The notes below the pieces were generated by a model. That model saw nothing but the letters and a program-made list of their open reading frames with translations, made no database searches and was not told the DNA's origin. Positions 1 to 8,559 of a DNA stretch of 64,000 nt are shown here, in pieces (position 1 is the stretch's first letter; each line of letters starts with the position of its first letter). Source of the DNA: Ruminococcus bicirculans (ex Wegman et al. 2014) (lineage in GTDB: Bacteria > Bacillota > Clostridia > Oscillospirales > Ruminococcaceae); assembly GCF_000723465.1 (NCBI RefSeq), contig NZ_HF545616.1, positions 1,736,001 to 1,800,000 on the forward strand, read 5' to 3'. A program made the translations under genes and the position numbers.

Positions 1-496
1 TTAGGGAGTGCTCAAACTGACTATCGGCGGGCGTGTCGTGATCTATGCCGATGATGTCAAACACAAGCTTGTTTGTCGTTTCGTGCACAAGCACCTCGTC
101 GCCTGCTTTCGGTGTACCCGTTACTGTGATACCATACGCTGAAAGCTGTACAGGCTCACCATTGAAATGCCACTCAGCGCCGTTATATGAAAACTCATAC
201 TCCCCGTTGTGTGATGTACCTACCGCCGCTATGAACGTGTCTGCGGCTACTGTGGCAGCGGTAATGCCGCTTGTGCCCTCTGTGTTGCCGACGGTTGCAG
301 TTATCGCAGTTTCTTTTTCGGCTATGATCTGATCGCCGATAGCAAACACCTTGTCTGCCATACCCGCTCTTACGATAGCCTGCACGTCTGCAAAGCTGTT
401 GATTTTAAGACCGCCCGTGTTCGCTGCAATCGCAGCTACCGAACGAGCTATGCCCTGCATAGTGCTGTCTCTTACGAGGTCTATTGTTTCTGCCAT
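1..496 (-). CDS. Phage tail/appendage protein, DUF6273-type (partial, runs off left edge)
   Basis: The frame is open from an ATG at 496 to the window edge, giving at least 165 residues with no stop. A strong ribosome binding site (CGGAGGAATAAC) precedes the ATG. The C-terminal part visible here reads FDIIGIDHDTPADSQFEHS, a phrase I associate with DUF6273-type phage proteins, which have a lectin-like C-terminal fold and lie at the distal end of tail modules. The position after the baseplate genes fits a receptor-binding or appendage role. The C-terminal domain that would settle this is outside the window. Confidence 0.7.
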   Translation of the reverse strand, partial: MAETIDLVRDSTMQGIARSVAAIAANTGGLKINSFADVQAIVRAGMADKVFAIGDQIIAEKETAITATVGNTEGTSGITAATVAADTFIAAVGTSHNGEYEFSYNGAEWHFNGEPVQLSAYGITVTGTPKAGDEVLVHETTNKLVFDIIGIDHDTPADSQFEHSL

Positions 497-498
497 TG

Positions 499-687
499 TT
501 ATTCCTCCGTTTCTTTATATGTCAACGATAAACTTTTATCGCTGTTTACTGATAGTAAAAAATTCTTGTCGTGATAAATGTCTTTCACGGCCTTTTCTGC
601 TTCTGCTGCCGCTGCGTTTGCGGCTGTTGCTGCCGCATTAGCTGATTTTACGGTTTTCCTCGCAATAGCGGTTGCTTCTAAGTCCAT
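499..687 (-). CDS. Small Ala-rich phage tail-region protein
   Basis: A 62-residue protein with an Ala-rich, probably helical or coiled-coil N-terminal half (repeats of the kind AAATAANAAAAEAEKAV), followed by a short polar tail. It ends 2 bases before the start of the next tail gene and follows a small gene in the same operon, so the tight packing supports expression. I do not recognise a family. It may be a small trimerisation or appendage component; this is inferred from position only. Confidence 0.6.
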   Translation of the reverse strand: MDLEATAIARKTVKSANAAATAANAAAAEAEKAVKDIYHDKNFLLSVNSDKSLSLTYKETEE

Positions 688-702
688 TATTTGTGCTGCC
701 TC

Positions 703-900
703 CTATATCTTTACCCAGGATAGAGCTTCACCGTCGAAAACGAAAACCTCGCCTGTGTCGATTTCAAAAAAAGTCGAGCCGTTTCCGACTTTGTACCCGC
801 ATATCATATCCGTAGGCTTAGTATCGGTTGACTTTCCTCTAAGCTCCAGTATAGGCGCTCTGTCTGCGAGTGAAGTTGTCGCCTTGTATATAGTTATCAC
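703..900 (-). CDS. Small phage tail-region protein, unknown
   Basis: A 65-residue protein (begins MITIYKATTS) in the run of small tail-operon genes. A GGAGGGAT ribosome binding site sits just upstream of the ATG. The composition is beta-rich, with GDMICGYKV-like and EVFVFDGEALSW-like segments that resemble the short DUF-type proteins often found beside baseplate proteins of Clostridia phages. No catalytic motif is visible. Function unknown; a structural role is likely from location. Confidence 0.6.
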   Translation of the reverse strand: MITIYKATTSLADRAPILELRGKSTDTKPTDMICGYKVGNGSTFFEIDTGEVFVFDGEALSWVKI

Positions 901-911
901 ATTATCCCTCC

Positions 912-1592
912 TTATAACGTTTCACATACGGCATAAGGCTTGCCGTCGGTTATTCTGAGTTTAACAACGAACGTTGCTCCAGTATCATTATTTTTAAGAG
1001 CTATGCCGTCGATTACATCACCGACGCTCTCAGCAGCCTTATTAGCCCGCTCAGTTGCGGCGTTAGCAGTAGCTATTACTGTATTGACCGCTCCTGTAAG
1101 GCTTTCTCTCGCCGTGTCTGCATTATCGGCGGCGGAGTTCGCCTTGCTTGCGGCAGCTGAGGCTATATCAACAGCTTTGCTCGCTTCATTCAAAGCCTCA
1201 GCAAGCGCCTTATACTCATTCGTAGACGTTATCTCGTCGTCTGATACTGCCGAGCGCTGCACCGCAATATAGAAATACTGCGTTGTAAGTAGTGAGCTTT
1301 CTTTGTACAGAGATATTTCAGCGATAACATAGCCCTCAACTGCTAGTATCTGTTCTGTGAGTTCTGCTACGATTACGTTATTTTCAATAGTAGCGTTGTT
1401 GAATACTGCTTTCTTATCTGCCTTAACCGCTCTTATTCGTGCTGTAATACCGCTGTCAAGCGTATACGGCTTGCCGCTATCTGTTATCGTAATATTAACG
1501 TAGCGGCTGCTGCTGTCACCTTGCTTGGCGAATACTATCGGCGGAGCTGTCGAACGTGAAACATCAAGCGATATGCTTGTTGAACTTTTCAT
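912..1592 (-). CDS. BppU-type phage baseplate upper protein
   Basis: A 226-residue protein. Residues about 20-115 show the BppU N-terminal domain pattern (FAKQGDSSSRYVNITITDSG..YTLDSG..ARIRAVKADKKAVFNNATIENNVIVAEL..QILAVEGYVIAEISLY). Residues about 125-200 form an Ala-rich heptad-like coiled coil (EASKAVDIASAAASKANSAADNA). This N-terminal baseplate-attachment domain plus helical stalk architecture is known from lactococcal phage baseplates, where it connects receptor-binding proteins to the tail tip. It lies between the tail spike and the DUF6273-type protein, as expected. Ribosome binding site GGAGGG precedes the ATG. Confidence 0.75.
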   Translation of the reverse strand: MKSSTSISLDVSRSTAPPIVFAKQGDSSSRYVNITITDSGKPYTLDSGITARIRAVKADKKAVFNNATIENNVIVAELTEQILAVEGYVIAEISLYKESSLLTTQYFYIAVQRSAVSDDEITSTNEYKALAEALNEASKAVDIASAAASKANSAADNADTARESLTGAVNTVIATANAATERANKAAESVGDVIDGIALKNNDTGATFVVKLRITDGKPYAVCETL

Positions 1593-1597
1593 ATAAG

Positions 1598-1969
1598 TTA
1601 GCCCTCCTCGATCATAAAAGAAAGTGCGTCAATAGCGCTAAGAGGCATTTCTCTTTCTGCTATATCAGATAGCTTTATTGTTGATATTTCCACCTCGGAC
1701 AGCTCTAAGGCTATTTCGTTTATAGCCTCGCATATCTCATTGAATGCTTTCGGGTCGTCTTTGGCTGATACACTTGTTTTGCCGCCCGCCTTATTCTTTA
1801 TGATCTCATCACGAGATAAAACGAACGGCTCTAATGCCCGCTCTATCGCAATTTTATTTTTGATAATAGCGTATGATGTTTTGGACGGCAATTCGATTTT
1901 CTGCTTGATTAACGTTTTGATCTGCTCTAGCTTCTGCTCGAGTTCAGCGTTTGATTTCTTGATTTTCAT
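1598..1969 (-). CDS. Phage tail-region protein, unknown
   Basis: A 123-residue, charged, mainly helical protein with a Lys/Glu-rich N-terminus (KKSNAELEQKLEQIKTLIKQK), likely a coiled coil. It starts one base after the stop of the tail spike gene and ends 5 bases before the BppU-type gene, so it is translationally packed in the tail operon. No family recognised; similar-sized helical proteins of unknown function are common at this position in Firmicutes siphoviruses. Confidence 0.6.
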   Translation of the reverse strand: MKIKKSNAELEQKLEQIKTLIKQKIELPSKTSYAIIKNKIAIERALEPFVLSRDEIIKNKAGGKTSVSAKDDPKAFNEICEAINEIALELSEVEISTIKLSDIAEREMPLSAIDALSFMIEEG

Positions 1970-1970
1970 A

Positions 1971-4943
1971 TTATCCCGCCTTTTCGATATTGATTATTCT
2001 GTTTTCGAGGTCTTTAATGTATGCTAGCAACAGCGGTACAAATTCCTCGTATCTGAGCGCATATTCTTTCCCGTCGCCGTCTACATCAACGAATGCAGCG
2101 AACTCAGAGGCGCTAATGCCTGCTGTTTTCATAGCTTCAAGTACATTCTGTGCGGTGAAGCCTGTGTGCGTCCTGCCGCTTAACGCTATATCGCTTGTAT
2201 AATTGAACGATACAGGCGTTATATTTTTTATAACGCTTAAATATCGTTCGGAAAGTGGAACGATATTTTCTTTTTTTCGTTCGTCGGACGTTACGGCAAC
2301 GGGCGAGCCGTTAGCATAGATGTTTGAGCCCACAAGTTTGAGGCTATAAGCGTCCATACCAACAAATAAGCCATTACCATTGACCCACCTAAACGCTATC
2401 GTTCCTGTGCAGCATATCCCGCAGCCGTCGTCGATATCAAGATAACCTTTCCGAATATAAAGACTGTGATTTTGCACCCAGGTGTCACACCGCATTGTTA
2501 TTGAGTTTCCGACAACGTAAGTGTTACAGCTATTAGCGTTAATACCGAGATATAATCCCGCTCCGTATGTTGCGTTGTTGCTCCAGTACCTAAGCCCCGT
2601 GTTCCCTCCCCATGCAACGCCGACATTATCATCAAAATTAAGCAAACTTTTGATTTTTCCGTTGCCAAACTTAATATCGCCATAGAAATAATGCCTGCAA
2701 TCCATATCAGTTGCCGCACTTTGAATATTGCACTTATAATATGTTTCCCAGCCGTTATCATATGCACCACCTAGGGTTATGCCATGATAATTACCCGAAG
2801 CCATAATTCCAAGTTGATAGTAAGTGTTGCTATACCCAACAGGGGTGATATATGCAAGTCGTTTATTATCTCTGAAAAATTCAAGCTGATTTCCGTGCAC
2901 ATATAAGTACGTTAAATCGGTAGTTGCGGTTGTAAGAGATCCTGTAATCGTTGCACTGTTTAACGTTGCACTTTTTGCCGTTATAGTTCCATTGGCGGTG
3001 AGCTTAAAATTGTCGCTTTCAACAACAAACCTGTTAGAAGTAAGCTTGATCGTTCCTGCTGATTGATTTATCTCGGATACAAGATTAGACTTGCTCACCT
3101 TAAGAGATATGCTCTGCGAGTTCTGCGTTATCGACGATTGCATAGTATTCATTGTCGACTGCATATTGTTGACAGTAGCTTTCGTGGCGTATGTCGTGCT
3201 TACAGTTTGTGTTATATTGTTTTCTGATACTTCGATAGCTGCTGTTACGTCCTCTGTCTTAGCGTAGCTTTCAAGAGTTTGGCTTACGGATAATGTAATA
3301 CTATCAGCAGTTTGACTTATAAGCGTTTTGAGTGAGCTTTCAGCCGTTGATATGGCGTCAGTGTAGCTCGTTGTGATCGTGCTTTTTAACTCTTCGTCCG
3401 CAAGCTTGAAAGCCTGCTCGACGCTTTCTTTTGCGCCGGTTATGTTGTCCTCAATGGATTTTTTAAAACTCTGAGATATGGCGTTCGCCTGTACGCTATC
3501 AGCCGCAAGGAGTGCTCCATTAAGTGTGCCCACCGTTATGAAGTCTGCTACTATTGCGCCGTTCATTGTTATAGCAAGCCCATAATCGCCGTTATACCCG
3601 TTTTTTGAGTAGCCTAAGCCCGCTGAGTTCCAGCGCCAAACACGGACGGCGCTTTCAATGTCGGGGCTATCAAGTATAAGTATTTCCTGCGGGCTTTCCG
3701 CAGGGTGTAAAACTACATAGCCGCCACTGTTACCTGTTATAAGGTTTGTCGCATTTTTTATGGCCTCTTTGAGCTCTGTTGACGCATTTGCAAGCCCCTT
3801 TTTCACAAGCGTAGTAATTCCCGCTATTGCCTTATTCTGGTCTAAGACAGTTTGAGCAAAGTTGCTCTTAGCGTCACCGAGCTCGATTGACTTGTATTTC
3901 TCGGCTAATACGTCATATACAGTCTTAATTACCTTGGCTTTTGCTGATACGCCGAGCTTTGCGAATTTAACGGTTACAGTATCGCAGAGCTTAACTTTTT
4001 CAAGCGGCGCAATATTTTTGTATTCCTCAGTCTGCCACAACGAAACAAAAGAGGCAGTAATGCTTACGCTCGGAACTCCGAGGCTTGTGTGTGCTTTCAA
4101 ATACGTTTCCGCTTTTGTGCGGAGTGTTGCCGGTGTTATCTCGTCGCCCGCTGAAAATTGATCGGAAAGATTTATGATATACGCCTTTTTATGTCCGAGT
4201 TCCGCCGCCTCATTGATCGGCAATACTTTGTCTTTGAGATATACAAATTTGTCCTCTGATGTAGTTTTACCGTTGCCGTCGTCTTTCTGCTCTGTGTAAG
4301 TAGCATATGGCATTATGTGAGTATACGTTGCTGTTATATTTTTATCTTGCTTAATGTCAGTTAAGTTCTTGCCGTACTCGATCGTTACGCCCGTGTCTGA
4401 GCCTCTATGTGAGTGTAGCTTTATAACGTAATTATCAAACTCGTACTCGCCGCCCCATATATCAAGCACCGAGCCTTGTTGACCCCCGAGGGCAGCTCTG
4501 ATTGAACACGGCTCGGAAAGGTCAATAGTATTGAGCGTCGCTATATCGCTTAATGCTTTAAACTTGCTCTCGAAAGCACCGTCAGATATAGCTTTTGTGA
4601 TAGCCATTTGAGCGGTAGCCGATTTAAGCTTAAGCTCTGCAATCGGTATGCCGTTGAGATCGTAGCTTATATGCTCTGCTTTAATTGATACAATGCCGTT
4701 AAGTGGCTTTGAGCAACTATATATACGGAACAACTGAGGGTCGCTTGTGTCATTAGCCTTACATTTGATGATGTTGCCCTCGTTTATGTACGCATATATA
4801 TTGCCCGTTATAGGATAGCTGATTGACAGCTCATACGAGCCGTTTCTTTCTTCGGTGACTTCGCACGATATAACGTCGGTAAGAAAACCTATGCCGTTTC
4901 TTGTGAAATTTTCCTCTGATTTATCATATAAAATAGGTATCAT
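1971..4943 (-). CDS. Tail spike / minor structural protein with C-terminal S74 intramolecular chaperone
   Basis: A 990-residue protein. Residues 1 to about 380 match the phage tail-endopeptidase/minor structural N-terminal domain that caps the tail tip below Dit. The middle holds long coiled-coil and Thr/Ser-rich repeats (TADSITLSVSQTLESYAK), typical of fibre shafts. The last 105 residues are a peptidase S74 (endosialidase-type) intramolecular chaperone: TSDERKKENIVPL places the catalytic Ser near residue 886 and a Lys shortly after, followed by TGFTAQNV. In this family the chaperone trimerises the fibre and cuts itself off before the Ser. I chose the ATG at 4943 because AAGGTGG lies 8 bases upstream and it gives an ATGA overlap with the Dit gene; a GTG 12 bases further upstream falls in the ribosome binding site. 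Confidence 0.88.
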   Translation of the reverse strand: MIPILYDKSEENFTRNGIGFLTDVISCEVTEERNGSYELSISYPITGNIYAYINEGNIIKCKANDTSDPQLFRIYSCSKPLNGIVSIKAEHISYDLNGIPIAELKLKSATAQMAITKAISDGAFESKFKALSDIATLNTIDLSEPCSIRAALGGQQGSVLDIWGGEYEFDNYVIKLHSHRGSDTGVTIEYGKNLTDIKQDKNITATYTHIMPYATYTEQKDDGNGKTTSEDKFVYLKDKVLPINEAAELGHKKAYIINLSDQFSAGDEITPATLRTKAETYLKAHTSLGVPSVSITASFVSLWQTEEYKNIAPLEKVKLCDTVTVKFAKLGVSAKAKVIKTVYDVLAEKYKSIELGDAKSNFAQTVLDQNKAIAGITTLVKKGLANASTELKEAIKNATNLITGNSGGYVVLHPAESPQEILILDSPDIESAVRVWRWNSAGLGYSKNGYNGDYGLAITMNGAIVADFITVGTLNGALLAADSVQANAISQSFKKSIEDNITGAKESVEQAFKLADEELKSTITTSYTDAISTAESSLKTLISQTADSITLSVSQTLESYAKTEDVTAAIEVSENNITQTVSTTYATKATVNNMQSTMNTMQSSITQNSQSISLKVSKSNLVSEINQSAGTIKLTSNRFVVESDNFKLTANGTITAKSATLNSATITGSLTTATTDLTYLYVHGNQLEFFRDNKRLAYITPVGYSNTYYQLGIMASGNYHGITLGGAYDNGWETYYKCNIQSAATDMDCRHYFYGDIKFGNGKIKSLLNFDDNVGVAWGGNTGLRYWSNNATYGAGLYLGINANSCNTYVVGNSITMRCDTWVQNHSLYIRKGYLDIDDGCGICCTGTIAFRWVNGNGLFVGMDAYSLKLVGSNIYANGSPVAVTSDERKKENIVPLSERYLSVIKNITPVSFNYTSDIALSGRTHTGFTAQNVLEAMKTAGISASEFAAFVDVDGDGKEYALRYEEFVPLLLAYIKDLENRIINIEKAG

Positions 4944-5668
4944 AACGTACACCACCTTGGCACGATTTCGGCTTTTGTTACTGAGCCAGTAAAGCTTATA
5001 GCGTTAGTACCTGGAGAAAGTATCGGGAAACCGTCACCGCTCATTACGTTGTTTTGCAAACTATGACCCTTGTATGCGTTCATTGTTTCGCTGTCTATTT
5101 CGATGTAGTCGGACACATTTTCAAAGGTGAATGTGTCTGAGTTTATATGCAATGAAATATTACCGCTGCCGTATATCTTGATATATGGCTTTGCGGCGAG
5201 CATTTCCGCATTTTCTAGCGTTGCGCCGCCGCTTGGTATTTCGACAGCAGTTTGACCCTCGAATGAATAGCGATACGGCTTGCAGTTAAAACTTATAGAA
5301 CATTCTCCGTAATTTCGTAGCTCCTCTTTAATGTCTACACCACCGCTATATGCGCCATATCTAAAATATCTTACATCGTAGCTATCCCAAAGCTGAGCGT
5401 ACCTGCTATCAGAGAGCAGCCAGTTCTTGACCTCACTCACGAGCTCGTCAAAGCCCCTTGCGTCACGCTTAACCAAACATAGTTCATAGGGGATTGTTAC
5501 ATTAAGATAGCGACCGTTGTCTTGAATAAGGTCGCCGTTTCGTCCTGGAACACTTGTAAACGTCACATCTCTTGCAGGCGCATTGTATGAGCCTTTGCTT
5601 TTGATTATTAAGTTAAAATCAAGGGAGCTCTTTCCCTTGAAATATAAAAACGGTAATTTTACACTCAA
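4940..5668 (-). CDS. Distal tail protein (Dit family)
   Basis: A 242-residue protein with the Dit signature: N-terminal FKGKSSLDFNLIIKSKGSYNAPARDVTFTSVPGRNGDLIQDNGRY, then NVTIPYELCLVK and a C-terminal galectin-like part. Dit forms the hexameric hub joining the tail tube to the tip. It overlaps the tape measure stop by ATGA and its own stop overlaps the tail spike start, so the three are translationally coupled. The order TMP-Dit-spike is the canonical siphovirus order. Confidence 0.85.
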   Translation of the reverse strand: MSVKLPFLYFKGKSSLDFNLIIKSKGSYNAPARDVTFTSVPGRNGDLIQDNGRYLNVTIPYELCLVKRDARGFDELVSEVKNWLLSDSRYAQLWDSYDVRYFRYGAYSGGVDIKEELRNYGECSISFNCKPYRYSFEGQTAVEIPSGGATLENAEMLAAKPYIKIYGSGNISLHINSDTFTFENVSDYIEIDSETMNAYKGHSLQNNVMSGDGFPILSPGTNAISFTGSVTKAEIVPRWCTL

Positions 5669-7836
5669 CCGAAAACAGCTCCCTTTCTTTTAATTATTTC
5701 TTCTATTTGTTGTAGGATATACTCTATAAATTCGTCTATATCCTTTTCTGTCTTATTCTCGATGTTCTCAATATTGACAGAAACATTAACATTTACTTGC
5801 GGTTTACTTTCTGTTTGAGCGGTAGAGCTTTTCCGCTCCTGGTATTCTTCACGCTCTGAGGCTGTGAGTACCTGTTCGCCCTTGTGCAGCAGCGCAGGGT
5901 ATTCATCATACGGCACATAGTCAAGACCTATTCGCAGCCTTGATATATTAGGAATATTAAGGCTATATCCACCGACACCCGGCACCCAGTCGGGTATCTC
6001 TAGCGAGTTGATACCATTTATAAAGCCGTTTATACCGTCTATGATCCAGTTTATCGGAGCTTTGAAGAGTTCTCCAATACCCGAAAAAATGTTGCCGAAT
6101 ATGTCTACAATGTTTTGCCATGCACCACGCCAATTTCCAGTAAAAACATTCTTGACGAAATCAATAATGCTATTAAAAATCTCCTTGGCACTATTGAATA
6201 CTGTTTTAATACTTTCAAATGCGCCCTTAAATCGGTCACTGATAGTGCTTGATACCGCTTTGAAAGCCGCCTCAAGAGGAGGTAATAGTGCCTCGAACAA
6301 ATACTTGATAACGTCCATAAGCGGCGGCAACAAGCTTTCAAGAAGCGTTGTGATCGGTTCAAGGATAGTTACGAGCAAGTCAAGCAACGGCTGCAATGCA
6401 GGCAGTAACGTGTTAAGTAAGTCGATAAGTACAGGCAGTATAGCGTTTATTATCTCTGTAACAAGCGGCAATACTGAGTTTATAAGCTCTATCAGTACGG
6501 GCAATATATTGTCTACCACCGATTGAATAAACGGCATAAGAGCGTCAAATAACTGCAATAATACAGGCAATATAGCCTCTATAATCTGCATTGCAAGCGG
6601 CAATATAGCGTTAATGAGCTCAATCAACAGCGGCATTACTGTGTCTACAATTTGAACTAATATCGGCAAGAGTGACTGCGCAACTTGTAGAATTACAGGC
6701 AGAATTGTTTCAACTATTTGTATTGCTGTCGGCAGAATAGCTTGTAAAAGCTCTATAAGTACCGGCAGTATAGTTTCAAGTATCTGCATGAATATCGGTA
6801 TAACGTCCGTTATCAGCGATACCACCGACGGCAGGACAGTTTGTGCAACTTCAAGCAATGGTGGCACAAGCTGTTGAATGAACGTTACGAAAACAGGCAG
6901 AACGGCTTGTATAATGCTTTGTAGTGGAGGCAATAGCGTTTGTATCGCAGTTAATAGAATCGGAAAGATTGTTTTCGCCAGTTCAAATAAGGGCGGTATA
7001 GCACTATCAAATACTTCTGTAACAACAGGAACAAGCTGTTCTACGAGAGATTGTACCTTCGGCAAGCCCGCTATAAGCATATCGGCGAATTTCTGTATTA
7101 TAGGAATTGCCGCCGCTCCTATTTGATTTTTAAACCCGTTGAGTGCGTCTTTAACGTTAGCTATGGTATCACCGAGCTTAACACCCGCCTTAACTGTATC
7201 TTCGGACATTACTATGCCTAAATCGTCGGCTTCTTGTTTTAAGTCCTTAATACCGTCTGAGCCTGCATTAAGCAGAGGCAGCATTTCCGTGTACGTTTTG
7301 CCTAGTAGGTCATTTCCGATAGCGTTTCGCTCTGCGCCCTCTTCCATATCAGCTAATGCCGCTGTTATGGCGTCGAATTGCTGCTCTGTTGTCATTCCGT
7401 TAAGGTCGTCAAGAGACAGTCCTAGACGTTCTAATGCAGTCTGAGCAGTAGCCGAGCCTTGATTAGCGCTATCTATGGTATCAGTCATTTTCTTGATACC
7501 ATTTTTGAAACTATCTACACTAGCACCGCTTTGATCGGCTGCGTGTTTCCACCTTTGCAGTTCTTCTCGGTTTATCCCTGTTCTTTCTGAGAGCTTGTCT
7601 ATGTAGTCCGCCTGTTCGGCTGTTGACATAGCCATTTTATAAGCTGAACCGCCGAGAGCCGTTGCTCCTGCGATAGTTGCCGTTCCCATTGTGACAGCGG
7701 CCTTGCCGATCGTTCCGAATGCCTTTCCGATTTTTGACCCTGCACTCTCACCTTTTTGTGTTGTCTTGTCTATTTCTTCGTTAGCTTTCTTGTTGTCAAT
7801 GAAGATTTCACCGAAAAGAGAGAATATGCTTGCCAC
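5665..7836 (-). CDS. Tail tape measure protein with a proline-phased 11-residue repeat
   Basis: A 723-residue protein. Residues 1-70 are a typical tape-measure N-terminus (FGEIFIDNKKANEEIDKTTQKGE, then a Gly/Ala hydrophobic segment). Residues about 75-240 are helical with a TGINREELQRWKHAADQSG segment seen in many phage TMPs. Residues 270-490 are twenty hydrophobic 11-residue units, each with a Pro in the same place. A Trp-rich segment (NWRGAWQNIVDIFGNIFSGIGELF) and a beta-rich C-terminus follow. Tape measure proteins set tail length and are injected; this one is short, implying a short tail. Its stop overlaps the Dit start. Confidence 0.92.
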   Translation of the reverse strand: MASIFSLFGEIFIDNKKANEEIDKTTQKGESAGSKIGKAFGTIGKAAVTMGTATIAGATALGGSAYKMAMSTAEQADYIDKLSERTGINREELQRWKHAADQSGASVDSFKNGIKKMTDTIDSANQGSATAQTALERLGLSLDDLNGMTTEQQFDAITAALADMEEGAERNAIGNDLLGKTYTEMLPLLNAGSDGIKDLKQEADDLGIVMSEDTVKAGVKLGDTIANVKDALNGFKNQIGAAAIPIIQKFADMLIAGLPKVQSLVEQLVPVVTEVFDSAIPPLFELAKTIFPILLTAIQTLLPPLQSIIQAVLPVFVTFIQQLVPPLLEVAQTVLPSVVSLITDVIPIFMQILETILPVLIELLQAILPTAIQIVETILPVILQVAQSLLPILVQIVDTVMPLLIELINAILPLAMQIIEAILPVLLQLFDALMPFIQSVVDNILPVLIELINSVLPLVTEIINAILPVLIDLLNTLLPALQPLLDLLVTILEPITTLLESLLPPLMDVIKYLFEALLPPLEAAFKAVSSTISDRFKGAFESIKTVFNSAKEIFNSIIDFVKNVFTGNWRGAWQNIVDIFGNIFSGIGELFKAPINWIIDGINGFINGINSLEIPDWVPGVGGYSLNIPNISRLRIGLDYVPYDEYPALLHKGEQVLTASEREEYQERKSSTAQTESKPQVNVNVSVNIENIENKTEKDIDEFIEYILQQIEEIIKRKGAVFG
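6370..7029 (-). repeat. 33-bp repeat array encoding 20 eleven-residue units in the tape measure gene
   Basis: In the translated tape measure protein, Pro recurs at residues 270, 281, 292 and every 11 residues up to 479, twenty in a row, within units like LPVLIELINAI and LPLAMQIIEAI. The DNA therefore has a 33-bp period. The units are degenerate, so this is an old amplification rather than a recent tandem copy. Confidence 0.9.
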
Positions 7837-7841
7837 GCTGA

Positions 7842-8216
7842 TTAACGCCCCCTGTCTGCCTCGATTATCGGCATAAACTCGTCTATGATCTCTTGCCCTG
7901 TTTTCTTATGTGTTGAGGGCTCGGGTGCGTATTGGCGTCGCTCCGTGCGTTCTGCACCTATTGTTTTATTCAAAAATTCTTGATAGCTTATAGGACTATC
8001 AGCGCCTTTAAGCTTACTTACTGCGTCATTGGCTAGCCACAACGGAAACAACCTTTTTTCTATGTCTGCTTTCGCCGCCTGTTCCTCTTTACGCCGAGCG
8101 GCTGCTATAAGGCTTTCAAGCTCTGAGAGCGGTAAGTCTGCTATTAGGTCAAAGCAATAATACTTATTGAGCAGTATTAGTGTCTCTGCTCTACTTTCTT
8201 TCGTAGAGCAGAGCTG
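7842..8216 (-). CDS. T-part of tail assembly chaperone, made by -1 frameshift from the G gene
   Basis: This frame stays open from the slippery site at 8216-8222 to the TAA at 7842 (124 codons) and has no good start of its own; a TTG at 8051 lies deep inside and lacks a ribosome binding site. Reading on from the preceding gene with a -1 slip gives one protein of about 233 residues. This is the G/GT arrangement of siphovirus tail chaperones, in which the minor fusion product binds the tape measure protein and recruits the major tail protein. The next gene downstream is the tape measure gene, as expected. Confidence 0.88.
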   Translation of the reverse strand, partial: QLCSTKESRAETLILLNKYYCFDLIADLPLSELESLIAAARRKEEQAAKADIEKRLFPLWLANDAVSKLKGADSPISYQEFLNKTIGAERTERRQYAPEPSTHKKTGQEIIDEFMPIIEADRGR

Positions 8217-8542
8217 AAAAAATTCAGAACGCCGCTATCACCTATAAGCTCTTTGATTACCTCGATAGCGTCAAGCTTTTCAGCTTCTTCGACGCTTACG
8301 CCCTTATAAGCCGCTACGAACTCAGCGAGAAAATCTGATACACTGTCGAGCTGAGGCAGTATTGCGGCGAACATTTCTGCACCTACTATAGCTGCCTTTT
8401 CTTTTGTGAGCTGTTTCATAGCCTCGTCCGGGGACTTAGCCTCTGCGAATATATCAAGGTTCTTAAGCTTGTCGATAACAGGCTTAATGTCGAGCTTAGC
8501 TGTGATTTTGAGCAAAATTGCCATTGACTTTATATTGAGCAT
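8177..8542 (-). CDS. Tail assembly chaperone, G-type
   Basis: A 121-residue helical protein between the major tail protein and the tape measure gene, the standard place for the G chaperone. Ribosome binding site GGAGGAATAAAC precedes the ATG. It ends in the zero frame with RKKVEQRH after a T-run slippery heptamer. No sequence motif alone identifies it; the call rests on position, size, helical content and the frameshift signal that fuses it to the T frame. Confidence 0.85.
   Translation of the reverse strand: MLNIKSMAILLKITAKLDIKPVIDKLKNLDIFAEAKSPDEAMKQLTKEKAAIVGAEMFAAILPQLDSVSDFLAEFVAAYKGVSVEEAEKLDAIEVIKELIGDSGVLNFFSSALRKKVEQRH
8184..8222 (-). promoter_or_regulatory. Programmed -1 ribosomal frameshift signal: TTTTTTC slippery heptamer plus hairpin
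   Basis: On the minus strand the zero-frame codons are AAT TTT TTC, giving the canonical heptamer T TTT TTC at 8222-8216. Three to four bases later comes a perfect 11-bp hairpin: CTCTGCTCTAC (8213-8203), loop GAAAGAAA, GTAGAGCAGAG (8194-8184). The -1 frame is the long open T frame. The short spacer suggests the lower stem opens when the ribosome is on the heptamer. Confidence 0.9.
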
Positions 8543-8559
8543 TGTTTATTCCTCCGTTC

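Noticed and set aside
6008-6526. 172-residue plus-strand frame opposite the tape measure gene
   Set aside because: It mirrors the repeat in the tape measure gene on the other strand; no ribosome binding site and low-complexity composition.
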